From Halorussus halobius (GTDB taxonomy: Archaea > Halobacteriota > Halobacteria > Halobacteriales > Haladaptataceae), in contig NZ_ML219773.1 of assembly GCF_004765805.1 (NCBI RefSeq), forward strand, positions 868,001 through 932,000: a DNA stretch of 64,000 nt. The letters are read 5' to 3'. Positions within the stretch are counted from its first letter, which is position 1, and every line of letters starts with the position of its first letter. The position numbers and the translations under genes are program-made. Under the pieces are notes generated by a model. The model was not told where the DNA came from. It searched no databases and saw only the letters and a program-made list of their open reading frames with translations. Shown here piece after piece: positions 8,739 to 17,454 of this stretch.

Positions 8739-9620
8739 ATGGTTCTCGACAATCTCTTGCAGACGGTCGTGTTCGGTCTCATCGAGGGAAGCGTCATCGC
8801 GGTCGGCGCGGTCGGCCTGACCCTCTCGTACGGCGTCACGCGGTTCATCAACTTCGCGTACGGGGAGTTCCTCACGTACGGCGCGTACCTGACGGTGTTC
8901 CTCGCGGCCGGCCTGTTCGGACTGTCGCTTCCCCTGCCGGTCGCGGCGGTGGTCGCCGTCCTCGTCGTCGGCGTCCTCGGCGTGGCCGTCTCGCGCGCGT
9001 TCTTCGAGCCGATATCGGACCGGGGTCCGCTCCCCCTGCTGATAACGTCCATCGGGGTGTCGTTCATCCTGCGGAACCTGCTGCAGGGCTGGGTCGGCGT
9101 CGAGCCGCGACAGCTCCCCATTCCCCTGCTGCGCCGCCAGGACTACTTCGGGCTCGTCCGGCTCACGGACCTCGAACTCGGCGTAATCGTCGTCAGCGTC
9201 CTCACCATGTTGGCCATCCACCTGCTGCTCCAGCGCACGATGCTCGGCAAGCGGATGCGCGCGACCAGCGGGAACCGGTCGCTGGCCGAGATCGCCGGCA
9301 TCGACACCACGAGCGTCGTCCGGCGGACGTGGTTCATCTCGGCGGCGGCGGGCGCGCTCGCGGGCGTCCTGTACGCCGTGCTGTTCTCGCCGTTCCGGCC
9401 GGCCGTCGGCTTCGAGTACCTCATCGTCATCTTCGCGGCCACGCTGCTGGGCGGCATCGGGCGACCGTACGGCGCGATGCTGGGCGCGCTGTTCATCGGG
9501 CTGGCGATGAACTTCGGCTCGACGTACCTCTCGGCCAACTACACCCGAGCGTACGCCTTCCTCATCCTCGTGGGCGTGTTGCTCGTCCGCCCCGAGGGCA
9601 TCAGAGGGGGTGAGTTCTGA
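8739..9620 (+). CDS. livH: Branched-chain amino acid-type ABC permease (LivH)
   Basis: 293 residues, about eight membrane helices. The opening FGLIEGSVIAVGAVGLTLSY and INFAYGEFLTYGAYL are the LivH hallmarks; MRATSGNRSLAEIAGIDTT is the cytoplasmic loop that contacts the ATPases, and ATLLGGIGRPYGAMLGALFI lies near the C-terminus. Its TGA overlaps the start of the next permease by one base (TGATG), indicating translational coupling. Confidence 0.9.
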   Translation: MVLDNLLQTVVFGLIEGSVIAVGAVGLTLSYGVTRFINFAYGEFLTYGAYLTVFLAAGLFGLSLPLPVAAVVAVLVVGVLGVAVSRAFFEPISDRGPLPLLITSIGVSFILRNLLQGWVGVEPRQLPIPLLRRQDYFGLVRLTDLELGVIVVSVLTMLAIHLLLQRTMLGKRMRATSGNRSLAEIAGIDTTSVVRRTWFISAAAGALAGVLYAVLFSPFRPAVGFEYLIVIFAATLLGGIGRPYGAMLGALFIGLAMNFGSTYLSANYTRAYAFLILVGVLLVRPEGIRGGEF

Positions 9621-10663
9621 TGGCGCTGCTGGGCGGCGGACTCTCCTTTTTCGTGACGGTGGCGACCATCGGCTGCATCTACGGCCTGCTCACGCTCGGG
9701 CTGAACGTCCACTACGGCTACACCGGGCTGTTGAACTTCGGGCACGTCGCCTTCTTCGCTGCTGGCGCGTACGCCTCGGCCATCGTGACGATGCCCCCGC
9801 CCTCGCAGGTCACGAACGCGAGCTACGAGATATGGTTCAACCTCCCCATGCCGCTGGGGTTCCCGGTGAGCCTCGCGGCCGCGACCCTCGCGGGCGGGAC
9901 ACTCGCGTTCCTCATCGGGCTGACGAGCGTCCGGCTCGGCACCCACTACCTCGCCATCGCGACGTTCGCGCTGGCGGGCGTGTTCGGCGACGTCCTCGTC
10001 AACGAGGCGTGGCTGACCAACGGGTCGTTCGGGATGAACAGCGTCCCGAAGCCGGGCCGAGCGATGCTGTCGGCCGACGCGTGGCAACTCGCCTACCTCG
10101 CGTTCGCCGCGGCCGCCCTCGCGGTCGTCTACCTGGTGCTCACCCGACTGTTGGGCGCGCCGTTCGGGCGGCTGCTGAAGGGCGTCCGCGAGAGCGAGGC
10201 CGCCGCGAAGGCGCTCGGCAAGAATACTCCCGTGGTGAAGCTGAAGTCGTTCGCCATCGGCGGCGCGATAGCCGGGCTGGCGGGCGGCATCTACGCCCAC
10301 TACCTCGGGAGCGTCGTGACCGCGCAGTTCGTGCCCCACGTCACGTTCACCGTCTGGGCCGCGATGCTGCTGGGCGGCGCGGCCTCGAACGTCGGTGCGG
10401 TAGGCGGCGCGTTCCTCGTGGTGGCGTTCGAGGAGTCGACCCGGTTCATCACCACCGCCTACGACTGGGTCCAGTCGATGCTGCCCGAGGCGCTGAGCGG
10501 GATTCTCCCCGCGCTGTTCGGCCCGCTGCCGAACACCCCGTCGTTCGTGCCGAGCATGCGGTTCGTGGTCGTTGGCGTCCTGTTCGTGCTGGTCGTCCGG
10601 TATCGTCCGGAGGGACTGTTCGGCGACCCCGCCGAGATCGAAGCGCTGGGGGAGGAGGACTGA
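9620..10663 (+). CDS. livM: Branched-chain amino acid-type ABC permease (LivM)
   Basis: 347 residues, about nine to ten membrane helices. LLTLGLNVHYGYTGLLNFGH matches the LivM N-terminus; the ATPase-coupling loop is GRLLKGVRESEAAAKALGKN. It pairs with the preceding permease to form the transmembrane channel. The ATG overlaps the upstream stop, and the next gene starts 3 bases after its TGA. Confidence 0.9.
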   Translation: MALLGGGLSFFVTVATIGCIYGLLTLGLNVHYGYTGLLNFGHVAFFAAGAYASAIVTMPPPSQVTNASYEIWFNLPMPLGFPVSLAAATLAGGTLAFLIGLTSVRLGTHYLAIATFALAGVFGDVLVNEAWLTNGSFGMNSVPKPGRAMLSADAWQLAYLAFAAAALAVVYLVLTRLLGAPFGRLLKGVRESEAAAKALGKNTPVVKLKSFAIGGAIAGLAGGIYAHYLGSVVTAQFVPHVTFTVWAAMLLGGAASNVGAVGGAFLVVAFEESTRFITTAYDWVQSMLPEALSGILPALFGPLPNTPSFVPSMRFVVVGVLFVLVVRYRPEGLFGDPAEIEALGEED

Positions 10664-10666
10664 CAG

Positions 10667-11524
10667 ATGAGTGCGAACTCACCCGTCGACGACGCGGCCG
10701 CGAACGATACCGACACCGACGGCCGCGACCAGTCCGACGCCGGCGCGAGCGCCGACGACTCGACGGACCTCCTCGAAGTCGACGGCGTCGTCAAGCAGTT
10801 CGGCGGCCTCGTGGCGGTCGACGGCGTCTCGTTCGGCGTCGAGGAGGCATCGATAACGGGCCTCATCGGCCCCAACGGCGCGGGCAAGTCGACGCTGTTC
10901 GACTGCATCACCGGCGTCTACGAGCCCGACGGCGGCGCGGTCAGGCTCGACGGCGAGCCAATCCACGGCCGGTCGCCGACCGAGATAGCCAGGCGCGGGG
11001 TCGGCCGGACGTTCCAGACCCCCAAGACGTTCCGGGGCATGACGGTCCGGGAGAACATGGCGTTCGCGGCCGAGCGACAGACCGGCGAGCGGGCGCTGGG
11101 CGCGCTGTTCCGGCCCGGAACCGTCGGCGAGGAGGAGGCCGACGTGCAGGCGCGAGTCGACGAGACGCTGGAGTTCCTCGAACTCGACCACCTCGCCGAC
11201 GACTACGCCGGCGGGCTGTCGGGCGGCCAGCGGAAGCTGCTCGAACTGGGTCGGGTCCTGATGCTCGACCCCGAGATAATCATGCTGGACGAACCGATAG
11301 CCGGCGTCAACCCGTCGCTGACCGACGAACTGCTGGCCCGGCTCCGCGAACTCAACGACCGCGGTCGAACGATACTGTTCATCGAACACGACATGGACGT
11401 CGTGATGGAGAACTGCGACAGGGTGGTCGTGATGCACAACGGACAGACGCTGGCGTCCGGGCCGCCGAGCATCGTGCGGGACGACGAGCGGGTCGTCGAA
11501 GCGTATCTCGGAGGGTACGACTGA
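10667..11524 (+). CDS. livG: ABC transporter ATP-binding protein (LivG)
   Basis: 285 residues. A roughly 35-residue acidic N-terminal extension (Asp/Ala-rich) precedes the ATPase domain, probably a salt adaptation. Walker A GPNGAGKST, family-specific GRTFQTPKTFRGMTV, signature LSGGQRKLLELGR, Walker B IIMLDEPIAGVNP and H-loop EHDMDVV are all intact. LivG type is judged from the long Q-loop region and the C-terminal VVEAYLGG ending. Overlaps the next ATPase gene by one base. Confidence 0.92.
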   Translation: MSANSPVDDAAANDTDTDGRDQSDAGASADDSTDLLEVDGVVKQFGGLVAVDGVSFGVEEASITGLIGPNGAGKSTLFDCITGVYEPDGGAVRLDGEPIHGRSPTEIARRGVGRTFQTPKTFRGMTVRENMAFAAERQTGERALGALFRPGTVGEEEADVQARVDETLEFLELDHLADDYAGGLSGGQRKLLELGRVLMLDPEIIMLDEPIAGVNPSLTDELLARLRELNDRGRTILFIEHDMDVVMENCDRVVVMHNGQTLASGPPSIVRDDERVVEAYLGGYD

Positions 11525-12258
11525 TGGCCGACATCGAGACGATTCGGCGGTACGACGACGCCCTGTTCTCGGCGCGCGACGTCGAGACCGGATACGGCGA
11601 CCTGCAAGTGCTGTACGGCGTGGACGTCGACGTGCAGGCGGACGAGGTCGTGTTGCTGTTCGGTCCGAACGGCGCGGGCAAGTCGACGCTGATGCGGGCG
11701 CTGTTCAAACAGCTCCCGCTCTGGGACGGCACCATCGAGATGGACGGCCAGGACTTCTCGGCGCTGGCCTCGAACGAGATGGTGCCCAACGGCGTGGCCT
11801 ACGTCCCACAGACCGAGAACGTGTTCCCGAACCTGACGGTCGGGGAGAATCTCGACATCGGGTCGATTCACGCCGCCGACCCCGAGAAGCGCCGCGAGAC
11901 GATGTACGACCTGTTCCCGAGGCTCGAAGAGCGTCACGGACAGGACGCCGAGACCCTCTCGGGCGGCGAGCGACAGATGCTCGCCATGGCGCGGGCGCTC
12001 ATGCCCGACCCCGACCTGCTGCTCGTCGACGAGCCCTCGGCGGGGCTCGCGCCCCAGCTCATCGAGCGGGCGTTCGAACACGTCGACCGGGTTCGGGAGG
12101 CCGGAACTGCGGTGTTGATGGTCGAACAGAACGTGAAAGCCGCGCTCGAAGTGACCGACCGCGCGTACGCCCTCGACGTGGGCGAGAACAAGTTCGAGGC
12201 CGACGCCGACACCATCCGGGACTCCGAGCGCGTCCGGGACCTCTACCTCGGCGAGTAG
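11524..12258 (+). CDS. livF: ABC transporter ATP-binding protein (LivF)
   Basis: 244 residues, last gene of the importer operon. It has ETGYGDLQVLYGV typical of LivF, Walker A GPNGAGKST, AYVPQTENVFPNLTV (Q-loop), signature LSGGERQMLAMAR, Walker B LLLVDEPSAGL and H-loop substitute EQN (VLMVEQNVKAAL), the usual Gln in this subfamily. Its ATG overlaps the TGA of livG. The operon ends here, convergent with the protease gene at 12322. Confidence 0.92.
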   Translation: MADIETIRRYDDALFSARDVETGYGDLQVLYGVDVDVQADEVVLLFGPNGAGKSTLMRALFKQLPLWDGTIEMDGQDFSALASNEMVPNGVAYVPQTENVFPNLTVGENLDIGSIHAADPEKRRETMYDLFPRLEERHGQDAETLSGGERQMLAMARALMPDPDLLLVDEPSAGLAPQLIERAFEHVDRVREAGTAVLMVEQNVKAALEVTDRAYALDVGENKFEADADTIRDSERVRDLYLGE

Positions 12259-12321
12259 CTGCCCGCCTCCCATCGGCGGAACACGCGTCCGGCCGAGTTC
12301 GGGTCCGGCTGGCCGACCCGC

Positions 12322-13446
12322 TCACGCGCCGGCCAGAATCTCGATAGGGACCGGCGTGAAACACAGGATGCCGAGGACGAACGTCAGGACGCCGAGCGCC
12401 TTCCGTTTCGGGTCCAACCCCTCCTCGGAGATGGGGTTGGCCGGGCCGACGTAGGCCACGTAGGTCGCCAGCAGGCCCCAGAACGCCCACAGAATCGAGG
12501 CGTTGGACACGTCCTCGACGTAGAAGACGTACGCCGCGAGGCCGAAGAGCGCGACCGGAACCAGCGCGGCGACCCGCTCCTGTTGCTCGCCGAGTATCGC
12601 CCGAACGATGTGGCCGCCGTCGAGCTGGCCAACCGGGATGAGGTTGAGGAACGTGACGAACATCCCGACCCAGCCGCCGATGACCACGGGGCTGACCGAC
12701 TGACCCGGCCCGTAGGTCGTCTGCTCGCCCACCGCCCACGCGATGAGTTCCAGCAACGGCGGATAGCCGAACTCCAGCTGGATGGCGTTGGGGTTGCTCG
12801 CGAGGCTGGCCGGGACCTGTTCGGGCGGCAGCGACAGCCCGATTGCGGTGACGACGACGGTCGCCACGAGGCCGGCGAGCGGTCCCGCGACCCCGATGTC
12901 GAACAGCGCCTTCCGGTCGGGCATCTGGCCTTTCATCCGGATGACCGCGCCCATCGTCCCGATGATGCTGAACGGCAGCGGGATGAAGTACGGCAGCGAG
13001 GCGTTCACGTCGTGGTACCGGGTCATCACGTAGTGGCCGAGTTCGTGGGTCAACAGGACGCCGACCACGGCGGCCATGAACGGCCACGCCTCCACGACGC
13101 CCAGCGGGTTCTCGGCGAGGTCGACGTGGTACCACGCGGCCCCGGCGTACAGCGTCGACAGTATCGTGAGCACGAACAGCGCCACGTTGGTCCACGGGAC
13201 GCCGTCGAACCCGGTGTCGGCTGGCTCGGCCACGAGGACGTACTCGCCGGTGTCGGTCGCCAGTTGGACCTCGTAGCCCTGCTCGCGGAACAGCGGCCAC
13301 GCGGTCTCCAGCAGCCGGTCGCGGGGCACCAGCGGTTCCCCGTAGTAGAGGAGTCGGTCGCCCTCGCGGTCGGCCTCGTAGACGCGGAACACGGCCGCGA
13401 GTCGCTCCAGCGGCGGGCCGTCTGCGGGCGGGTCGCTCGAACCCAT
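12322..13446 (-). CDS. Site-2-type intramembrane metalloprotease (M50)
   Basis: 374 residues. A soluble ~85-residue N-terminal domain precedes six to seven membrane helices. The zinc motif HELGH lies in VVGVLLTHELGHYVMTRY and the third ligand in NLIPVGQLDGGH, both intact, so it should be an active intramembrane protease that releases membrane-bound substrates. Haloarchaeal genomes carry several such proteases; the substrate is unknown. Monocistronic, convergent with livF; the start MGSSDPP is close to a short promoter zone at 13450-13490. Confidence 0.9.
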   Translation of the reverse strand: MGSSDPPADGPPLERLAAVFRVYEADREGDRLLYYGEPLVPRDRLLETAWPLFREQGYEVQLATDTGEYVLVAEPADTGFDGVPWTNVALFVLTILSTLYAGAAWYHVDLAENPLGVVEAWPFMAAVVGVLLTHELGHYVMTRYHDVNASLPYFIPLPFSIIGTMGAVIRMKGQMPDRKALFDIGVAGPLAGLVATVVVTAIGLSLPPEQVPASLASNPNAIQLEFGYPPLLELIAWAVGEQTTYGPGQSVSPVVIGGWVGMFVTFLNLIPVGQLDGGHIVRAILGEQQERVAALVPVALFGLAAYVFYVEDVSNASILWAFWGLLATYVAYVGPANPISEEGLDPKRKALGVLTFVLGILCFTPVPIEILAGA

Positions 13447-13696
13447 TCACCCGGGCGTACGGCGCGATAGTTGATAAACCCCCGGACGGAGCGGCCGGTC
13501 GCGTTCAGACCGACGGACCCACTGCCGGATGAGCCTGCCGTCTCACTCGACGTCCCAGCGGACCGAACGGTTCGAGGGCTTCGAAGTCACCGTCCCGATT
13601 CCGGCCGCTTGTCCGAACACTGCCACGACGCCGACGCAAAGACTGAAACCGTCCGAGACCCACCCGAGCACATATGGGAACTCGGGAGTCGACGCG

Positions 13697-14323
13697 ATGA
13701 GCACCGAGACGTGCGACCACTGCGGGGCGACGTTCGACGACGAGGAGCCGTACCTCCTCCACCTCCGGGACGAACACGCCGACGACCTCGGACCGATAGA
13801 GCAGCGACGGGTCGCTGCGATGGACGCCGACGAGGGCAGCAGCGTCGTGGCGTACGCGGCCGCGGTCGGCGCGCTCGCGCTCGCCGGCGCGCTGGCGTAC
13901 GTCCTCTTTTTCTCGGGCGGCGGCGCGACCGACGGACCGGGCGGGGCGAGCGGAGCCGAGGCGGCCATGCAACCGCACTCGGTCGGCACTGAACACTATC
14001 ACGGCACGATAGCCGTGACCGTCGGCGGGCAGGAACTGGACTTCAGCCGCTCGCAGTTCCAGTTGCAGGCCGACCCCTTCCACTTCGAGAACGGGAACGG
14101 CGAGCGGTGGCACGTCCACGCTCAGGACGTGACGCTGACGTACGCGATGGGAACGCTCGGCGTGGACGTGACCCAGAGCACCGTCTCGTACGACGGCACG
14201 ACCTACGACGCCGACGCCGGCGACACCGTGGTCGTCGAGGTGAACGGCGAGCCGGTCGACCCCTCGTCGTACGTTCTGCAGAGGGGCGACGACGTCCGCA
14301 TCGTCGCGAACGGGTCGGGATAG
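13697..14323 (+). CDS. Membrane-anchored C2H2 zinc-finger protein
   Basis: 208 residues with three parts: an N-terminal C2H2 finger (CDHCGATFDDEEPYLLHLRDEH, Cys6/Cys9/His22/His27 region), a membrane helix near 56-74 (YAAAVGALALAGALAYVLFF), then a His-containing ~130-residue domain (HYHGTIAVTVGGQELDFS) presumably outside the cell. A nucleic-acid-type finger tied to an exported domain suggests a signalling or regulatory role; that is inference. The ATG at 13697 was chosen because it places the finger at the N-terminus. Confidence 0.72.
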   Translation: MSTETCDHCGATFDDEEPYLLHLRDEHADDLGPIEQRRVAAMDADEGSSVVAYAAAVGALALAGALAYVLFFSGGGATDGPGGASGAEAAMQPHSVGTEHYHGTIAVTVGGQELDFSRSQFQLQADPFHFENGNGERWHVHAQDVTLTYAMGTLGVDVTQSTVSYDGTTYDADAGDTVVVEVNGEPVDPSSYVLQRGDDVRIVANGSG

Positions 14324-14338
14324 CTCGCTCGAAGCGAA

Positions 14339-15136
14339 TCAGTCGAGCGGCTCGGGTGAGGGCGGGGCGTGGCGCTTGTGCTCGCTCCGGTCGTACATCT
14401 CGCGGACGCGCTCGACGTCGGACTCGCTCACGCCGTCGACGGCCCGGGCGGTCGCGGCGACCGACAGCGGGCCGTCGACGTGGAGCGCGAGGACGGCGTC
14501 GAGCAGGTCGTAGCCCAGCCCCAGCTCCTCCTCGTCGGTCTGGCCCGCCCAGAGGCCGGCGGTCGGCTGCTTCTCGACCAGTTCGTCGGGGACGCCGACG
14601 TGGGCCGCGAGCTGGCGGACCTGCCGCTTGTAGAGGTTGCCGATGGGGTGGCAGTCGACCGCACCGTCGCCGTACTTGGTGAAGTAGCCGACCGCCGCCT
14701 CGCTCCGGTTGCCCGTGCCGAGGACCACCGCGCCCTCGTGGTTGGCGACGAGGTAGTTCAGGACGGCTCGGGTCCGGGCGCGAGCGTTGCCCACGGCTAT
14801 CTGGTCGCCCTCGGCCTCGGGATAGGCGTCGAGGAGTTCGTCGACGATGGGGTTGATTTCGAGGACGTCGTATTCGATGCCGAGGTCCTGGGCGACCCAC
14901 TCGGCGTCGCTCATGTTGTCGTCGCGGCTCACCTCGCCGGGCATCACCAGCCCGTGGAGGTTGTCCTCGCCGAGCGCCTCGACCGCGAGGTTGGCGGTCA
15001 GCGTGCTGTCGATGCCGCCCGAGAGCCCGAGGACGGCCTGCTCGGTGCCGGCGGCGGCCACGGTGTCGCGGATGAACTCGACGATGTGGTCCCTGCGGGC
15101 TTCGATTTCCGACTCGGAGAACGCCAGTTCTATCAT
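14339..15136 (-). CDS. nadE: NAD(+) synthase
   Basis: 265 residues, the short ammonia-dependent form without a glutaminase domain. It amidates deamido-NAD to NAD using ATP. The P-loop pyrophosphatase motif LGLSGGIDSTL spans about 36-46; GTGNRSEAAVGYFTKYGDG and HPIGNLYKRQVR, both NadE hallmarks, follow. Convergent with the gene at 13697 (15 bases between stops). The start lies 270 bases upstream of tRNA-Gly on the opposite strand. Confidence 0.94.
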   Translation of the reverse strand: MIELAFSESEIEARRDHIVEFIRDTVAAAGTEQAVLGLSGGIDSTLTANLAVEALGEDNLHGLVMPGEVSRDDNMSDAEWVAQDLGIEYDVLEINPIVDELLDAYPEAEGDQIAVGNARARTRAVLNYLVANHEGAVVLGTGNRSEAAVGYFTKYGDGAVDCHPIGNLYKRQVRQLAAHVGVPDELVEKQPTAGLWAGQTDEEELGLGYDLLDAVLALHVDGPLSVAATARAVDGVSESDVERVREMYDRSEHKRHAPPSPEPLD

Positions 15137-15281
15137 GGGTGAGGGTTGGGACGGCGGTGACTAAAAGCCGGGGGCGCGCCGATATTTCTGGACGAATGGG
15201 CAGGTCTACGCGGACAGACGGGTCGGGCTGAAGCGCTACGTTGAAGTGCGACCGGGCGGAAACGGGAGACGCAATCGAAGC

Positions 15282-15417
15282 GCGCCGGTGGTGAGCGAGT
15301 CCGTCGGATTTGCGAGCCTCGGGGCGCAAGCGAACGCAGTGCGCCGGTGTCCTGCCGAGCGAAGCGAGGCAGGGCTCGGCGCACGAGCGAACGAAGTGAG
15401 CGCAGTGCGCCGGTGGT
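15282..15417 (+). repeat. Partial copies of the tRNA-Gly 5' end
   Basis: The first 9-11 bases of the tRNA-Gly gene (GCGCCGGTG, then GT) recur at 15282-15292 and 15341-15349 ahead of the gene itself at 15407, spaced 59 and 66 bases. The intervening DNA is made of related 'GCGAACG(A)AGTG' pieces (15330-15340, 15387-15403). It looks like stepwise local duplication. No ORF is present between 15137 and 15406. Confidence 0.55.
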
Positions 15418-15477
15418 CTAGTGGTAGGACATGAGCTTCCCAAGCTCATAGCCCGGGTTCAATTCCCGGCCGGCGCA
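15407..15477 (+). tRNA. tRNA-Gly (anticodon CCC)
   Basis: Acceptor stem GCGCCGG/CCGGCGC with discriminator A at 15477; D arm TGGTCTAGTGGTAGGAC; anticodon stem ATGAGC/GCTCAT with loop TTCCCAA, anticodon CCC; T arm GGGTTCAATTCCC. Intron-free. Its 3' end is immediately followed by A+T-richer DNA and an integrase gene, so it is the likely target of an integrated element. Confidence 0.94.
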
Positions 15478-15589
15478 TCCCTCAAGCCTTCTCCCGCCAG
15501 TATTCCGGGTCCTCAGGAAAACCCATATGACCCGAATCCAAGCTTACAATCCGGGTGGCCAGTATCGACCCCCACGCCGTCCCCGAGAT

Positions 15590-15656
15590 TTAAAACGTTT
15601 CAGGCTTACTAGCACTAGAGACAGCCCGACTACGGTTTCCGTGACCCGGGAGGTGA
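15590..15656 (+). promoter_or_regulatory. Promoter and strong Shine-Dalgarno site of the integrase gene
   Basis: TATA-like TTTAAAA at 15590-15596 is followed about 55 bases later by GGAGGTGA (15649-15656), six bases before the ATG at 15663. The latter is a full match to the archaeal 16S anti-Shine-Dalgarno. A leadered message with a perfect ribosome site contrasts with the leaderless host genes and fits a foreign gene expressed after transfer. Confidence 0.72.
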
Positions 15657-15662
15657 AATTTC

Positions 15663-16787
15663 ATGGTACAGAGTCGTGACCAAATCGAAGACATCGTCGT
15701 CATCCCAGAAGCTACGGAACATTACTTAAACCAGAGACAGTTGGAGGACTACCGGGATCACCGGATTCAGCTCATCAAGTGGCTGTGCCATCTCGGCAAA
15801 GACCCGGAGAAAGCCGAGGGGTACGCCTACGATACGGCCCGGCAGCGCGCATACAAGATCGACCGGTTCCTTCGCTGGCTCTGGGACCACGAAGACGGGT
15901 ACACATTACACGCGACCACCGATCACGCGGACGCCTACACGAAGGAGTTGGTGTACGAGGAGCACTCGGAGACCTACAAAGCGGGCATTCAAAAGGCGAT
16001 CAAGACCCTGTTCAAGTTCTTGAACTTCGAGAAGGGTAGAGAGATCGACTGGGAGCCCGAGATCAAGTTCACCAACGGCGGATCACAGACCCACCAAGTC
16101 CGGGACTTCCTCACCGGGGATGAGCGCCGGAAGATCAAGCAGGCCGTCCTCGAGCACGGGTCGATTCCGCACTACAACAGCGTTGATCCGCGGGAGCGCA
16201 GTCGGTGGAAGGCATACCTCGCCCAGCGCTTCGAGAAACCGAAGGAGAAGGTAACCAAAGCAGATTGGGAACGGGCGAACGGCTGGAAGTACACCTCGAT
16301 AGTCTACGCCTCGATGGACGCCGGGTTCCGACCGAAAGAGGTGGGCCGCGCGAAGGTGAGCTGGCTCGACCTCGAGAACAACCTGTTCCGGATTCCGAAG
16401 GAGGAGTCCACGAAGAACACTGAGAACTGGCGCGTCGCGATGAGCGACCGGACTGCGAACATCCTCCGGAAGTGGCTGTCCGAACGTGAGAACTACGAGA
16501 AGTACCGTGACTCGGATGCGCTTTGGTTAACACGATATAGCAACCCCTACGGCTCGGAAGCACTCAACCGGCTTCTCCAGAAGCTTTGCGAGAAAGCAGG
16601 AATCCCGACGAAGAACAGAGATATCTCGTGGTACAGTATTCGGCATAGCGTCGGCACCCAGATGAGCCGCGACCAGGGATCTGCTGCCGTCCAGCAGCAG
16701 TTGCGCCAGCGATCCAAGGAGATGGCGCTCCGGTACGATCAGGCACCGGTCGAGGACCGGCAGGAGACCGTGAACAAGTGGGACTGA
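15663..16787 (+). CDS. Tyrosine recombinase / integrase
   Basis: 374 residues. An N-terminal SAM-like DNA-binding region (about 20-125) precedes the catalytic domain. Box I Arg223 lies in MDAGFRPKEVGRA, a candidate Lys246 in FRIPKEES, box II reads SWYSIRHSVGTQ with Arg327 and Tyr324 in place of the usual His of HxxR, and the nucleophile is probably Tyr358 in KEMALRYDQAP. This is the type of haloarchaeal integrase that sits beside the tRNA it targets. It starts after a strong Shine-Dalgarno site. The gene is uninterrupted, so excision/integration may still be possible, though no attR was found. Confidence 0.88.
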   Translation: MVQSRDQIEDIVVIPEATEHYLNQRQLEDYRDHRIQLIKWLCHLGKDPEKAEGYAYDTARQRAYKIDRFLRWLWDHEDGYTLHATTDHADAYTKELVYEEHSETYKAGIQKAIKTLFKFLNFEKGREIDWEPEIKFTNGGSQTHQVRDFLTGDERRKIKQAVLEHGSIPHYNSVDPRERSRWKAYLAQRFEKPKEKVTKADWERANGWKYTSIVYASMDAGFRPKEVGRAKVSWLDLENNLFRIPKEESTKNTENWRVAMSDRTANILRKWLSERENYEKYRDSDALWLTRYSNPYGSEALNRLLQKLCEKAGIPTKNRDISWYSIRHSVGTQMSRDQGSAAVQQQLRQRSKEMALRYDQAPVEDRQETVNKWD

Positions 16788-16902
16788 CACCCAAAGACGA
16801 AGGAATCTCCTCTCTTTCCCCCCGGTTAGTACTCAACCTTTCAAACCTATCTGTGATTGACAACGTTTAGATGGTTCGGAGGGGCTTACTGCTAAAATAG
16901 AG

Positions 16903-17250
16903 ATGGAGTTCTGTGAGGACTGTGGTTCGATGATGAAGAAGATTGACGGGAAATGGATCTGCTCCAGTTGTTCACCAACGAAGGCAGAAACCAAATCTGC
17001 TACACGGAAAGCCGTCGTGGTGACATGCCCAGTGTGCAACAAACAACAGCTCTACTGTGGCGTAGACGGTGAACTCTCCCCCATCAAGTGGAAACAAGGT
17101 GTCGACTACCATCTCGACCACCATAACCTCGAAGGCGAACTGAAGGAACGCTATCGTCAAAACGCTCTCAATGAGAAGCAAACTATGCAGGTTCCTCAAT
17201 CTCTTTGCGATGAATCTGATAACAGAGGGTGGGACAACTACGGCCTCTAA
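16903..17250 (+). CDS. Small zinc-ribbon protein of the element
   Basis: 115 residues. The N-terminus holds a zinc ribbon (CEDCG at 4-8 and CSSC at 20-23), a second CPVCNKQQLYC pair follows near 42-52, and a His cluster (DYHLDHHNLEG) near 70-80, so it may bind two zinc ions. The layout resembles TFIIS/RPB9-like ribbons at the start but the rest matches nothing I know. Lower G+C than host genes. The ATG lacks a close Shine-Dalgarno; a role in transcription or DNA binding is only suggested by the ribbon. Confidence 0.65.
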   Translation: MEFCEDCGSMMKKIDGKWICSSCSPTKAETKSATRKAVVVTCPVCNKQQLYCGVDGELSPIKWKQGVDYHLDHHNLEGELKERYRQNALNEKQTMQVPQSLCDESDNRGWDNYGL

Positions 17251-17355
17251 GTTTTTCCTCCGTTGGTAGATCTCTGAGACAAGATGAGCGACGGAAAACG
17301 GTGAGGATCTAACGCTTACAACGTTGTAGGTATACTATCGGTACAAGTGCTTTTT

Positions 17356-17454
17356 ATGGGAACAACGCAAATCAACCTCCGACTCCCCGAAAAACAGAGC
17401 CAAAATCCGTCACAGGCCGTCCCTGATGAAGTCATCGAGTTCCTTCGCGCGTAG
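17356..17454 (+). pseudogene. Short ORF with a ribbon-helix-helix-like N-terminus
   Basis: ATG opens a 32-codon frame whose first residues, MGTTQINLRLPEKQ, look like the DNA-contacting beta strand of RHH regulators; the frame then departs from the fold and stops. A TATA-like GGTATACTATC near 17328 lies 28 bases upstream. It overlaps the 3' end of the opposite-strand gene at 17410. Best read as a truncated remnant of a plasmid-type RHH gene; a genuine micro-protein is possible. Confidence 0.3.
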
